This document shows, in pieces, positions 8,299 to 15,789 of a stretch of 64,000 bases of DNA (position 1 is the first letter of the stretch; every line of letters starts with the position of its first letter). Source of the DNA: Lonepinella koalarum (GTDB taxonomy: Bacteria > Pseudomonadota > Gammaproteobacteria > Enterobacterales > Pasteurellaceae); NCBI RefSeq assembly GCF_042926695.1, contig NZ_CP170642.1:1116001-1180000 (forward strand), written 5' to 3'. The position numbers and the translations under genes are program-made. The notes beneath the pieces were generated by a model. The model was not told the DNA's origin and did not search any database. It saw nothing but the letters and a program-made list of their open reading frames with translations.

Positions 8299-8790
8299 CA
8301 AGAATCGTTTCTGATTTTTTCCAACAGAAACGCATAGAATTTAGGCGTGACGATATAAGACTGGAACACAGGATTGAACATTTTTAATTGAACAAGCCCT
8401 TTAGATAACAGGCTCGAACGGATTTTAACATTCGGAATCTCCGCAGGAGCAGAGCCGTAACTCACTAAATCCATTAACACTTTCCGTTCATCATCCGTTA
8501 AGGCTTGATAAATCCCTTCATACTGTTTGAAAGCACGCCAACGGTTAAAGCGTGGATAAATATAATCATCAATTTGTTTTCCAGCAAGAAAAAAGCGAAG
8601 TGGATACAACAAACACGCACAAACCATACACAAAAAAAAGGCTCTTCTCTCGGAGCAATCCATTGTAAAAAATGTAGTGTACGGCACAAGAATATAAATC
8701 AACAAAACAATCGCAAGATAAAAAAAACATAGCAATAAATGACACCTTTTTAGAGATAAGTTCTACGACTTTAAAGATAAAGTCCCACAT
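8298..8790 (-). pseudogene. sieB: SieB-like superinfection exclusion protein (frameshifted)
   Basis: ATG 8790 (MWDFIFKVVELISKKVSFIA) sits behind AAAGGAG. An extra T in the T8 run near 8730 splits it; corrected, 163 residues. Two N-terminal membrane spans (FIAMFFYLAIVLLIYILVPY and FFLCMVCACLLYPLRFFLA) are followed by a cytoplasmic helical part with YQALTDDERKVLMDLVSYG, the layout of SieB exclusion proteins of lambda and P22, which abort growth of competing phages. Its ribosome site is part of an 18-bp inverted repeat (8788-8874). The family call is from domain order, not from alignment. Confidence 0.6.
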
Positions 8791-8874
8791 ATTGAAACTC
8801 CTTTGTTGAGTGAATGAATTTTGACACTTCTATTCTACTCTAACACCGAAAAGGCGCAAAGGAGTTTCAATATG
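8788..8874. repeat. 18-bp perfect inverted repeat covering the sieB ribosome site
   Basis: CATATTGAAACTCCTTTG (8788-8805) is repeated in inverse at 8857-8874, 51 bases apart. The inner copy is exactly the ribosome site and start codon of the sieB-like gene. A minus-strand RNA starting upstream of 8874 would fold both arms together and hide the start; the next feature to the right is the c4 promoter on the other strand. Confidence 0.85.
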
Positions 8875-8879
8875 GGGGC

Positions 8880-8908
8880 TTGACATCCCCCCCACTCCGC
8901 CCTATAAT
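8880..8908 (+). promoter_or_regulatory. Consensus sigma-70 promoter of the c4-like RNA
   Basis: TTGACA (8880-8885), exactly 17 bases, TATAAT (8903-8908): both boxes are perfect consensus. The spacer is C-rich. It should start transcription near 8915. Confidence 0.9.
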
Positions 8909-8914
8909 ACCCCC

Positions 8915-8994
8915 CACTTTCAATAGAAAGTCAGGATTGGCGTCCTGAAATTGTCAAGGCGGAGAAACACAGCACGCCTAAAGCGTGTTTTTTT
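8915..8994 (+). ncRNA. c4-type antisense RNA controlling the antirepressor
   Basis: An 80-nt RNA between a perfect promoter and an intrinsic terminator (CACGC-CTAAA-GCGTG then T7, 8973-8994). It has small hairpins CTTTC/GAAAG and CAGGA/TCCTG. Two segments are complementary to the downstream antirepressor leader in the right order: GATTGGCGT (8935-8943) with ACGCCAATC (9098-9106), and GTCAAGG (8953-8959) with CCTTGAC (9085-9091). This a/b pairing, with the antisense RNA in the same transcript as its target, is the arrangement of phage P1/P7 c4 RNA (and P4 CI RNA), which blocks ant expression in the lysogen. Confidence 0.8.
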
Positions 8995-9179
8995 ATATCC
9001 GCAAAACAGCAAATCTACCTTTTCCATAAATTTATGGAAAAGTCCAATGATGAGCTGAATGGGAGATCGAAAGATCGCCGTGATCCTTGACTACGGTACG
9101 CCAATCTCGTTCAGTTCATCACCTATAAATTGGCGTTTATTCGTGATGAAGTTTAAAAACAAGTCAAGGAATAAACAAA
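8995..9179 (+). promoter_or_regulatory. Structured leader of the antirepressor gene, c4 target
   Basis: Holds a 24-bp perfect palindrome near 9020-9043 (CTTTTCCATAAA and its inverse), then a long imperfect stem (GATGAGCTGAAT...GTTCAGTTCATC) that encloses the two blocks complementary to the c4-like RNA. A later copy of ATTGGCGT (near 9126) can pair with the same target block, so binding of the small RNA and internal folding are mutually exclusive. No coding frame is convincing here. Confidence 0.65.
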
Positions 9180-10087
9180 ATGACAAATGCAAATTTAATC
9201 CCTGTCTTCAACGGACAAATTGAAAATCAACCTATTCAACTTTGCAACGCACGAGAACTTCACACTTTCGTTGAAAGCAAACAAGATTATTCAGACTGGA
9301 TAAAAAAACCGCATCACCGAATACGGCTTTATCGAAAACGAAGACTACATCATCACAACCGTTCGCACCAACGGACGACCACGCAAAGAGTATCACATCA
9401 CCCTTGAAATGGGCAAAGAACTTGGAATGGTCGAACGCAACGCCAAAGGCAGACAAATCCGCCAATATTTCATCGCGTGCGAAAAACAAGCCAAAGGCGA
9501 ACAAACCGCGGTGAAAATCGCCCCACTTTCCAAACAGCACCAACAAAACATCAAAGAGTTAGTGATGGGCAGAGCCAAAAGCCTACCGAAAGACCAACAA
9601 GCGAGAGCCACCATCACCCAATGGTCAGCACTCAAAACCCATTTCGGCAAAAGCTACAAAGACATCAACGATGACCAATATCTCGAAGCCGTGAGCCTAC
9701 TCGCACGCCTACCGCTAGACGGCGAAATATGGCTAGACGGCGAACAAGTGTTGTTAGATAAACCCCAACCCCAAGCCCCCACAAACAGGCATTGTTCTCA
9801 CCCCTGACGAACTCGCCCTACTGTTACGCTTATGGTCATCCAGCACCAACCTACACGAAAGCGGACACCACCTACTCCGCCGACTCAACGGCTTACTGGT
9901 CGGGCGTGAAGTGGACAGCCTACAATTCAACGTAAGGCTCCACACCGAACTACTTAAGGCAATCCATCCGTTAATCGAACGGCTAATGCCCCAGGTACAA
10001 CAACCCCCAAAAAACGTTGTTACTAGGACACGCAAAACACTAGGAATTACCACCGCACTTTACGCTTTGATTTTCAAAGTGCGGTGA
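9180..10087 (+). pseudogene. AntA/AntB-type antirepressor (two frameshifts)
   Basis: The N-terminal AntA domain reads NARELHTFVESKQDYSDWIK then (after removing one A from A7 near 9303) NRITEYGFIENEDYI and HITLEMGKELGMVERNAKG. The middle is basic and helical; a second +1 error in C5 near 9777 separates the C-terminal part (LTPDELALLLRLWSSST). Corrected, 301 residues. Antirepressors of this class bind and inactivate phage repressors. Expression is likely controlled by the c4-like RNA upstream. It ends in a pair of inverted uptake signals that can serve as terminator. Confidence 0.8.
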
Positions 10088-10088
10088 G
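10060..10088 (+). terminator. Inverted uptake-signal pair at the end of ant
   Basis: ACCGCACTTT and AAAGTGCGGT about 10 bases apart form a strong stem at the 3' end of the antirepressor gene. Paired uptake signals of this type often act as terminators in Haemophilus-type Pasteurellaceae. Here the stem is inside the last codons, and no long T-run follows. Confidence 0.5.
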
Positions 10089-10090
10089 TT

Positions 10091-10502
10091 TTACTCGTTT
10101 TTCGTTTTGAATTTATCGGTAATGTGATTAAACGCAACTGGCAACAAAGACATACCCACTAAATTAAACAACAATTTCATAAAGAAATATTGTTCATAAG
10201 CCGTATCAATATCGGCTGAAAAATTTAGCCCAATATGTTTCATCTCATCAAAACTGAGAGAGCCAGCGGTAATTTGACTAATAATGGTAAAAATCAAATA
10301 GGCTTCAAACCCGACCACATTATTCAAATTAAATTTACTATCCACAAACCAATAGAAACAAGCCAAACACAAAACGAGTAAAAGATAAATCCAATATTGA
10401 CAACGGAAAGATAAATCGCTTTGAACCACAAAAAGGTAATACCCAAATGGCGTAACCCATTGAACAAAAGCCAAATATTTTCCAACTTTTTTCAATATTC
10501 AT
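10091..10502 (-). pseudogene. Hypothetical four-span membrane protein (frameshifted)
   Basis: ATG 10502 (MNIEK) with an extra A in A6 near residue 5; corrected length 136. Four hydrophobic segments (VTPFGYYLFVV, YWIYLLLVLCLACFYWFV, AYLIFTIISQITA, LFNLVGMSLLPVAF) and a Lys-rich tail (HITDKFKTKNE) predict an integral membrane protein. It is convergent with ant and opposite to its neighbours, as is usual for a lysogenic-conversion gene. Not recognised. Confidence 0.5.
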
Positions 10503-10525
10503 AACGCACTCCACGGAGAAAAAGA

Positions 10526-10660
10526 ATGTTACACAAGATTAAACAATATATTACACGCTTTAAGCAAGCAAACCCAACAATAAGCGAATACTTAATCGGC
10601 ATAACGCTGGCTATCACTGCTTACTATATCGCATTTTTCTTATATTACATCATTAACTAA
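10526..10660 (+). CDS. 44-residue single-span membrane protein
   Basis: ATG 10526 follows GGAG. The product has a basic N-terminus (MLHKIKQYITRFKQA) and a C-terminal span (YLIGITLAITAYYIAFFLYY). Start of a rightward run of small genes leading to recT. Function unknown. Confidence 0.5.
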   Translation: MLHKIKQYITRFKQANPTISEYLIGITLAITAYYIAFFLYYIIN

Positions 10661-10683
10661 ATCGTACAAAAAGGAAACAGAAA

Positions 10684-10860
10684 ATGACGCAAAAATACGA
10701 GAATGTATATAACTTCACTCTGCAAGATGGTGCAAGTTTAACGCTAAATATTTACATCAATTCAGCCCCCAAAGAACCGATTAAATGGACTCCGACGAAT
10801 AACTGGGATGACACATTCATCACCCCAGCTAAAAAAGAAGAACCTTTTAAAGTGCGTTAA
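10684..10860 (+). CDS. 58-residue hypothetical phage protein
   Basis: ATG 10684 after AAGGAAA. Soluble, beta-rich looking (YNFTLQDGASLTLNIYI) with a C-terminal KKEEPFKVR tail. No family recognised; intact frame and good ribosome site support it. Confidence 0.5.
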   Translation: MTQKYENVYNFTLQDGASLTLNIYINSAPKEPIKWTPTNNWDDTFITPAKKEEPFKVR

Positions 10861-10890
10861 TGTTTTTGCTCAATTATATAAGGAAACACT

Positions 10891-11152
10891 ATGAAACTGC
10901 TCAAAACCTACTTACAAAACATCTTCACCGGCATTGCTCTAGCACTTCTCATTATGGTTGCCATTGCACTTATCGCTAGCTGCCACCCAGCCTTTGCCAC
11001 CACACCACAAGAAACCTAGTGCGGACAAAGGCGGTGTATGGCAACACGGACACTGTCTGGCACGAGATATGACAGACGAAGAAATTGAATACGCCAAGCA
11101 ATGGGTAACGTTAAAACAGAGAGAAACACAGGAGCAAACCCATGAAAGATAA
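10891..11152 (+). pseudogene. Putative small lipoprotein or membrane-anchored protein (frameshifted)
   Basis: MKLLKTYLQNIFTGIALALL starts at 10891 after AAGGAA. The hydrophobic segment ends in IASC, a lipobox-like sequence, so Cys may be lipidated. An extra base near 11000 (ACC run) causes a stop; corrected, 86 residues with an acidic tail (MTDEEIEYAKQWVTLK). Its stop overlaps the next start (ATGA region at 11142-11152). Confidence 0.45.
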
Positions 11153-11462
11153 TTTTAGAGCGTGCCAATGGTTACATGACCACATGGAACCACCTGATTT
11201 TTTAGTTAATCCTGAATTGACCTTTGATGATATAGACCAAGGTGCCTGCTATGACGAAGAAAAGCAGCAACTCATTGAACATATTTTTTGCAGTGCTGCC
11301 GTCGATACAAAGAAACTCGATGCGGTCTATTTCGCCATTATCCGCTTTGCTGAATGCCCGACAGGGACGTTAGGTAAATTACTTGCCGACATTGAAAAGG
11401 TCGCCCCAGATATTCGCCGAGAAATCCAAGTTGTCATGCAAGCAATCAATCAAACACATTAA
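11142..11462 (+). CDS. 106-residue hypothetical phage protein
   Basis: ATG 11142 overlaps the end of the preceding gene. Acidic, helical (FDDIDQGACYDEEKQQLIEH, then FAIIRFAECPTGTLGKLLAD). Intact. It immediately precedes recT, so it may be part of the recombination operon, but nothing in it identifies a role. Confidence 0.5.
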   Translation: MKDNFRACQWLHDHMEPPDFLVNPELTFDDIDQGACYDEEKQQLIEHIFCSAAVDTKKLDAVYFAIIRFAECPTGTLGKLLADIEKVAPDIRREIQVVMQAINQTH

Positions 11463-11472
11463 GGGAATTGTT

Positions 11473-12394
11473 ATGACCACCGAAACAACACCAACCGCAC
11501 CAGCTAAAAAAACACATTTCCCCGTGAAAGAGTTTTTTTGACAAGCCGGTTATTCAAGAAAAAAATCAAATCACTGTTAAACAAAAATGCCGATGCTTTC
11601 ACCACAAGTGTACTGCAAATTGTCAATAGTAATACCATGTTGCGAAATGCTAACCCAATGAGCATTTTTTAACGCTGCATTAATGGCAGCAACCTTAAAT
11701 CTACCACTACAAAATGGCTTAGGTTTTGCCTACATTGTACCTTATAAAGGTCAGGCACAATTCCAACTAGGCTACAAAGGCTTAATTCAATTAGCCCAAC
11801 GAAGCGGACAGTTTAAACGATTGGTCGCCGTGCCAGTGTACGAAAAGCAACTGATTACCGAAGACCCGATAAACGGCTTTGAATTTGACTGGAAACAAAA
11901 GCCCGAAAAAAAACGAAAAGCCAATCGGTTATTACGCTTATTTCAAGCTGATTAATGATTTTACTGCTGAACTTTATATGACCGAAAGCGACATCTATGA
12001 ACACGCTGAACGCTATTCACAAACCTACCGCAGTTATATGAATGGTAATGGTAAAGGCGGTGTATGGGTCGAAAACTTTGAAGCGATGGCTCTCAAAACG
12101 GTGATGAAATTGCTGTTATCCAAGCAAGCCCCGTTATCCGTTGAAATGCAACAAGCGGTATTAGCCGACCAATCTGTAGTAAAAGATGCCGAAAAAGGCG
12201 AATTTGATTACCCAGATAACCAAATTGAAGATGCTGAATTTATCCTAAACGTCAATGAAGAAGACTTTGCAAAATGCAAACAAAGTATTCAAGCCGGCGA
12301 AACCACCTTACAGGACCTATGCGACAACGGCTTTGAATTTAGCCAACAACAATATGCCGAATTGGAGAAACTCGAAAATGAACTATCAGCTTAA
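11473..12394 (+). pseudogene. recT: RecT-family single-strand annealing protein (four frameshifts)
   Basis: From ATG 11473. Four +1 errors (T7 near 11530, A7 near 11561, T6 near 11666, A8 near 11905) break it; corrected, 305 residues. RecT hallmarks are present: NPMSIFNAALMAATLNLPLQ, then GFAYIVPYKGQAQFQLGYKG, LIQLAQRSGQFK, then the IGYYAYFKL strand and WVENFEAMALKTVMKLLLSK. The family anneals complementary strands and works with a 5'-3' exonuclease, here the next gene, whose start overlaps its end. The C-terminal acidic tail resembles the extended versions in Pasteurellaceae phages. Confidence 0.85.
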
Positions 12395-13040
12395 AGTGCG
12401 GTGTTCCAGTATCGCTGATATTATCGGTACACCAAAAACCAAGGCACAGCAAAATGAACTAACCCAAACCGCCAAAAGTGCGGTGCGAAAAATGGCAAAA
12501 TATGACCTTTTCGGCTATCAAGACTTTGACGGCAATAAATACACTGAAAAAGGCATACAGCTTGAAGATAAAGCCATTAAGTTAAGTGGCTTAACCCGTG
12601 GTCTTGCCTTAAAGAAAAACACCGAACGCAAAGAAAACGATTTTATTACCGGTGAATGTGACATATACGTCCCCAGTCGGAAACTCATAATTGATACAAA
12701 ATGTTCGTGGGATATAGGCTCACACCCATTTTTTCCTGACGAAGCCCAAGAGAAAGCTGAAAAAGCAGGCTACGACTGGCAAATGCAAGGTTATATGTGG
12801 TTATGGGAAGCTGAAGAAGCTCAAGTTGACTTCATTTTGTTGCCGACTCCACCTGATTTACTCACCAGCTACGACGACCCCGAACGCTATATCGGCTTAG
12901 TGGAACAAATCCCACAACGCCAGCGGATTACCACAGTCACAGTTAAACGGGATGATGAGAAGATTGAGCGGATAAAGGAGCGTGTGGCAGTATCTCAAAA
13001 TTATTATCAGCAAATTATTGAAACTTTAGGGAGAAATTAA
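12378..13040 (+). CDS. YqaJ/lambda-exonuclease-type recombination nuclease
   Basis: 220 residues from the ATG at 12378 inside the end of recT; earlier in-frame starts would lie within recT. It has the PD-(D/E)XK pattern of phage exonucleases: GIQLEDKAIKL, then the catalytic FITGECDIYVPSRKLIIDTK (D...DxK), then DWQMQGYMWL. It should resect double-strand ends for RecT to anneal. It is intact. Three bases of its stop abut the ssb start at 13041. Confidence 0.8.
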   Translation: MNYQLKVRCSSIADIIGTPKTKAQQNELTQTAKSAVRKMAKYDLFGYQDFDGNKYTEKGIQLEDKAIKLSGLTRGLALKKNTERKENDFITGECDIYVPSRKLIIDTKCSWDIGSHPFFPDEAQEKAEKAGYDWQMQGYMWLWEAEEAQVDFILLPTPPDLLTSYDDPERYIGLVEQIPQRQRITTVTVKRDDEKIERIKERVAVSQNYYQQIIETLGRN

Positions 13041-13512
13041 ATGGCAGGAATAAATCGTGTTACTATCGTAGGACGCTTAGGTAACGACCCCGAAGTCCGC
13101 ACAATGCCAAACGGTGACGCAGTCGCCAATATCAGTGTAGCAACATCGGAAAGCTGGACGGATAAACAAACAGGCGAACGCAAAGAAGCGAACGAATGGC
13201 ACCGTATTGTATTTTATCGCCGTCAAGCGGAAATCGTGGGGCAATACCTACAAAAAAGGCTCACAGGTCTACATTGAAGGCAAACTCAAAACCCGAAAAT
13301 GGCAAGACAAAAACGGCACCGACCATTACACCACGGAAATTCAAGCTGATGTAATGCAAATGCTTGACAAAAAAGAACAAGAAACCACTACATCATCACC
13401 GCCAGCAGCTCGAAGCAGAAACGCTTATGCGGAGCAGAAACAAGGCTATACCAAACCAACGACTTCTGCCCCGTCGCAAGAGCAGGACTTTGATGATGAT
13501 ATTCCGTTTTAG
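13041..13512 (+). pseudogene. ssb: Single-stranded DNA-binding protein (frameshifted)
   Basis: The OB fold opens MAGINRVTIVGRLGNDPEVR and continues through ATSESWTDKQTGERKEANEW and VFYRRQAEIVGQYLQ. An extra A in A6 near 13256 shifts the frame before KGSQVYIEGKLKTRKWQD. Corrected, 156 residues with a flexible middle and the C-terminal DFDDDIPF tip that binds host repair proteins. A phage copy in the recT-exonuclease-ssb cassette. Confidence 0.9.
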
Positions 13513-13521
13513 GGGGGAATA

Positions 13522-13818
13522 ATGGCTAAATATTTTAGTTATTCTACAAATGATGACGATTTTTTTATTTTCGACACCTTAGAACAAGCCAAGCAAGCAA
13601 CGCTAGAAAAAGCCCGTGATTTATATGAAAATTTCGGTTATGACGGTTTTTTAGATGATGAACAAATTGGGTGGATTGAAGATTGTTTCTACGGCGAAGT
13701 ATTAGGGAAAATACATATCCCCAAAAGACAACCTGAAGATAGCGAAGAACAGAATTTCAAAGAGGCGTATGACCTGGAATATCTCATTGATAAGCCTGTT
13801 CTGGTTAAGGAGAAATAA
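13522..13818 (+). CDS. 98-residue acidic hypothetical protein
   Basis: ATG 13522 after AGGGGGG. Very acidic (STNDDDFFIFDTLEQAKQAT, YDGFLDDEQIGWIEDCF). The stop overlaps the next start (TAATG at 13817). No family recognised; intact frame. Confidence 0.55.
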   Translation: MAKYFSYSTNDDDFFIFDTLEQAKQATLEKARDLYENFGYDGFLDDEQIGWIEDCFYGEVLGKIHIPKRQPEDSEEQNFKEAYDLEYLIDKPVLVKEK

Positions 13819-14124
13819 TGGCTAAATTCAAGAATAAAAAAAGAAAATTCACTATCAGATGAATTTCGAAAAAAAAGCCCATAAATATGAACGTTTTTTT
13901 AAATGATAAAATTCCAATAATTAAAAAATGAAGAAAATGCAATTGATGAAATTCTAAATTATTTTACCAAACTAGAAACAACTGAAAGATATTTGTTTAC
14001 ATATGTCTTGATTCATCAATTTGTAGCAATAGGTTTTGTAGCAAAAGAAGTTGGAAAATTTGTCCGAAAAAATAAAAGAATTATCGGGAGAATAAAGGCT
14101 CTCACGAGCCTTTCACCTGTTTAA
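13818..14124 (+). pseudogene. Hypothetical basic protein (four frameshifts)
   Basis: MAKFKNKK at 13818 in a TAATG overlap. Four +1 errors in A and T runs break it; removal gives 303 nt and 100 residues, with a Lys-rich start and helical middle (EENAIDEILNYFTKLETTER, then FTYVLIHQFVAIGFVAKEVG). Its tail converges with and overlaps the ribbon-helix-helix gene on the other strand. Unknown function. Confidence 0.4.
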
Positions 14125-14287
14125 AACACTCCACCGCTTGAATAATCAACTGATTCTGCGGAATGCCGTGTTGTTGGCTCAACCGCTCAATTTCCGCAAT
14201 CACTTCAAGGGGAAGTTTAAAGCCTTTTTGACGAATCCCACGCTTTTCATTGCTGCGGTTCACAATTTCGGTTCTTGACAATGCCAT
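14102..14287 (-). CDS. Ribbon-helix-helix-type small DNA-binding protein B
   Basis: 61 residues, intact. MALSRTEIVNRSNEKRGIRQ leads to a strand GFKLPLEVIAEIERLSQQ and a second helix QNQLIIQAVECFKQV, the Arc/CopG-like pattern also seen in gene A at 6072-6258. It lies downstream of the hydrophobic peptide gene at 14348-14407, after a CTAG-containing hairpin. Its start codon falls between the -35 and -10 of the opposing promoter (14275-14304), so promoter and gene could be mutually regulated. Confidence 0.65.
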   Translation of the reverse strand: MALSRTEIVNRSNEKRGIRQKGFKLPLEVIAEIERLSQQHGIPQNQLIIQAVECFKQVKGS

Positions 14288-14304
14288 AATAAATTCCTTA
14301 TAAT
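14275..14304 (+). promoter_or_regulatory. Promoter opposing the Ibs-like locus B
   Basis: TTGACA (14275-14280), 18 bp, TATAAT (14299-14304) on the plus strand: both hexamers are consensus. It points into the antisense of the 19-codon peptide gene. Confidence 0.75.
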
Positions 14305-14310
14305 TTGAAG

Positions 14311-14480
14311 AACTAGGGAGCCGGTAACTCCCTAGTAAATTATCAGATTAGTAAACTGGCATTGACCAGAGTAATAAAATGATAATCAGGATAATGTATT
14401 TGAACATTTGGTTATCCTTCTTCAAGCATAAGGATTAAGCCTTTACACTCACTTTCAGGCTTCCCCCTGAAAGTGATTAT
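14311..14480 (+). ncRNA. Putative Sib-like antisense RNA B
   Basis: Predicted RNA from the promoter at 14275-14304. It begins with a nine-pair hairpin (ACTAGGGAG/CTCCCTAGT, near 14311-14335), covers the full antisense of the peptide gene and reaches a second nine-pair stem (ACTTTCAGG/CCTGAAAGT, 14451-14474) where it may end, although only a weak T tract follows. About 160 nt, close to the size of E. coli Sib RNAs. The ends are inferred. Confidence 0.5.
14348..14407 (-). CDS. Ibs-like 19-residue hydrophobic peptide B (putative type I toxin)
   Basis: ATG 14407 behind AAGGATAA. The product MFKYIILIIILLLWSM plus PVY has a basic start, a solid hydrophobic core and the P-x-Y end typical of Ibs toxins. 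Its own promoter lies at 14481-14509 and the opposing promoter at 14275-14304, so sense and antisense RNAs overlap across the whole gene. Only the overall pattern, not the bases, is shared with locus A, apart from the last 13 bases. Confidence 0.65.
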   Translation of the reverse strand: MFKYIILIIILLLWSMPVY

Positions 14481-14509
14481 ATTATAAGTTGGTTTTCCAA
14501 CTAAAACAA
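14481..14509 (-). promoter_or_regulatory. Promoter of Ibs-like locus B
   Basis: TTGTTT (14509-14504), 17 bp, TATAAT (14486-14481) read on the minus strand. The spacer contains a GTTGG/CCAAC dyad. The RNA would start with the ACTTTCAGG/CCTGAAAGT hairpin, as locus A starts with its CCCCAC stem. Confidence 0.7.
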
Positions 14510-14524
14510 GCAAATTTTAAGAAA

Positions 14525-14551
14525 GCCTACAAGTTTTTGTAGGCTTTTTTT
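14525..14551 (+). terminator. Intrinsic terminator, possibly bidirectional
   Basis: GCCTACAA-GTTT-TTGTAGGC then T7 on the plus strand, and a shorter T-rich tract on the minus strand. It separates locus B from the end of the DUF4145-type gene. Confidence 0.8.
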
Positions 14552-15213
14552 ATTTGACAGGAATCATCGCCGGCAAGGTAAAGGTATATTGCAAAAACAG
14601 CTGCGTAAACAGGCGCAGCTCTTGCAATTCATCAAGCGAAATATCATCGTGCGTGGCATCATTACCCAGCGCACGAATACGGTGCGCAAAATCGCCCATT
14701 GATTTTACTAGCAAGCCATTTTTCACTAACGCGTTAATGCGCCAATTTAGATTTTTATCAGTATTATCATCAAGCAGTTTCAGGGCAAATTCCAACGTTT
14801 TGCGAAAACCTAAACCTGAATAGGCAATCATTAAACGGTCGCCACGAGCCTGTAAAAAATAACTGTTCAGCGCCTGTTAATTGCTCAGCAATATTGTTTG
14901 GTAAATGTGCAGGAACTTCAGGCTTAGGCGGTTTAGGCAACCATTCGGGATCGAAATCAAGCAAGTCAAACAGACTATCCTTTTCTCGCCAGTCTGCGTG
15001 TTTTCTAAATGCATCAATTGCTATCAGGTCAGCAGGGTTTTTCTCATTAAAGCCAAGGCTTGCCACAATGCCATGCCCACAATAATTGCAGGTTGCTAAT
15101 ATCGAATAGACATCAAAAGGTACGCTTTTCACTTTTCGCTGCACAAAGCCACCGACTTCAAACGCCACATCTTTCTTACCGCAATGCGGACAATCATAAC
15201 CAAAGGTAATCAT
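14550..15213 (-). pseudogene. DUF4145 domain protein with zinc-ribbon start (frameshifted)
   Basis: ATG 15213. N-terminal zinc ribbon (YDCPHCGKKD, then CNYCGHG), then a linker and the DUF4145 core: AEQLFLQARGDRLMIAYSGL, GFRKTLEFALKLLDD, then NDATHDDISLDELQELRLF. An extra T in T6 near 14863 breaks the frame; corrected, 220 residues. DUF4145 proteins accompany restriction and other defence genes, where the helical domain resembles a HEPN-like fold; that connection is family knowledge, not shown here. Its start codon is one base from that of the divergent gene at 15215. Confidence 0.75.
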
Positions 15214-15214
15214 T

Positions 15215-15398
15215 ATGGAATCCTTACAAATATTCACCCAATTTATTGACAACACGGTTAATGAACCGAACGCCAATAGCCTATTGCACACATTCTACAC
15301 GAATTTATCCGAACACGAAAAAAGAAATCTTTGTCATCGCCCTAATCGGACACGCCACCACCACGCACAAATTGCTGGAATACGAAAGAATGAAATAA
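15215..15398 (+). pseudogene. 60-residue hypothetical protein (frameshifted)
   Basis: MESLQIFTQFIDNTVNEPNA at 15215, with an extra A in A6 near 15318. Corrected it reads on through EKEIFVIALIGHATTTHKLL to MK at 15398. Divergent from, and almost touching, the DUF4145-type gene. A consensus-like promoter and terminator follow it. Not recognised. Confidence 0.45.
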
Positions 15399-15399
15399 T

Positions 15400-15464
15400 T
15401 TGACACCCCACCGCTCTTTCGGTAAGATAACCGCACATTCAAGCCGTCCCAAACGGCTTTTTTT
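15400..15464 (+). promoter_or_regulatory. Promoter followed at once by a terminator
   Basis: TTGACA (15400-15405), 17 bp, TAAGAT (15423-15428). Only about 10 bases after the expected start comes AGCCGT-CCCAA-ACGGCT with T7 (15441-15464). Transcription would usually stop after 30-35 nt unless attenuation is relieved, before reaching the interrupted gene at 15478. The terminator may instead serve the gene ending at 15398. Confidence 0.65.
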
Positions 15465-15477
15465 ATAGGAGCTGAAA

Positions 15478-15609
15478 ATGGCTGAACAATTCGATCTTGA
15501 ATTATTTGAAAATGATGCACATCAAAACGGTATTCGTTATTGGATAGCACACGACTTTATGCAACATCTTGGCTATGAATCTTGGAACACCTTCAAAAGT
15601 GTTATCATT
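15478..15609 (+). pseudogene. Phage Bro/DinD-like protein, N-terminus, interrupted by an IS
   Basis: Good ribosome site (AGGAG) and ATG at 15478. MAEQFDLELFENDAHQNGIR is followed by YWIAHDFMQHLGYESWNTFK, which resembles the start of Bro-N or DNA-damage-inducible protein D type phage proteins. After about 43 codons the IS200/IS605 element begins. A short remnant with LRSTVKLRQN near 17700-17740 may be its tail, so most of the gene is missing. Confidence 0.5.
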
Positions 15610-15740
15610 GACATCCTCCCCGCCCTAAAGGATGGGGATTCCTACTAGCTCCCCCCTTTCGGGGGCTACTCTCGGTGGGTTCTTGCTGCTGATCTCTAAT
15701 GAGATTCACTTCACAAGCTCTACGGGTATGTCCTACCCTG
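15610..15740 (-). repeat. IS end repeat beside tnpB (candidate omega-RNA region)
   Basis: About 130 bases, repeated inverted at 17548-17677 with few differences. It lies directly past the 3' end of tnpB, where IS605 elements encode the guide (omega) RNA for TnpB. The hairpin near the tip (TAAAGGATGGGGATTCC) would be the RNA scaffold terminus. Confidence 0.6.
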
Positions 15741-15789
15741 TTCAGATGACAGATGACAGATGACAGAAGTCAGAAGACAGTTTCTAATT

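Noticed and set aside
8026..8301. 91-codon minus-strand frame next to sieB
   Set aside because: It crosses a strong terminator, has no clear domain, and sits in a leader rich in structure; start overlap with the sieB stop is only ATGA in a T-run.
9232..10053. Minus-strand frames opposite the antirepressor
   Set aside because: Composition mirrors ant; no start signals, and ant has clear AntA motifs.
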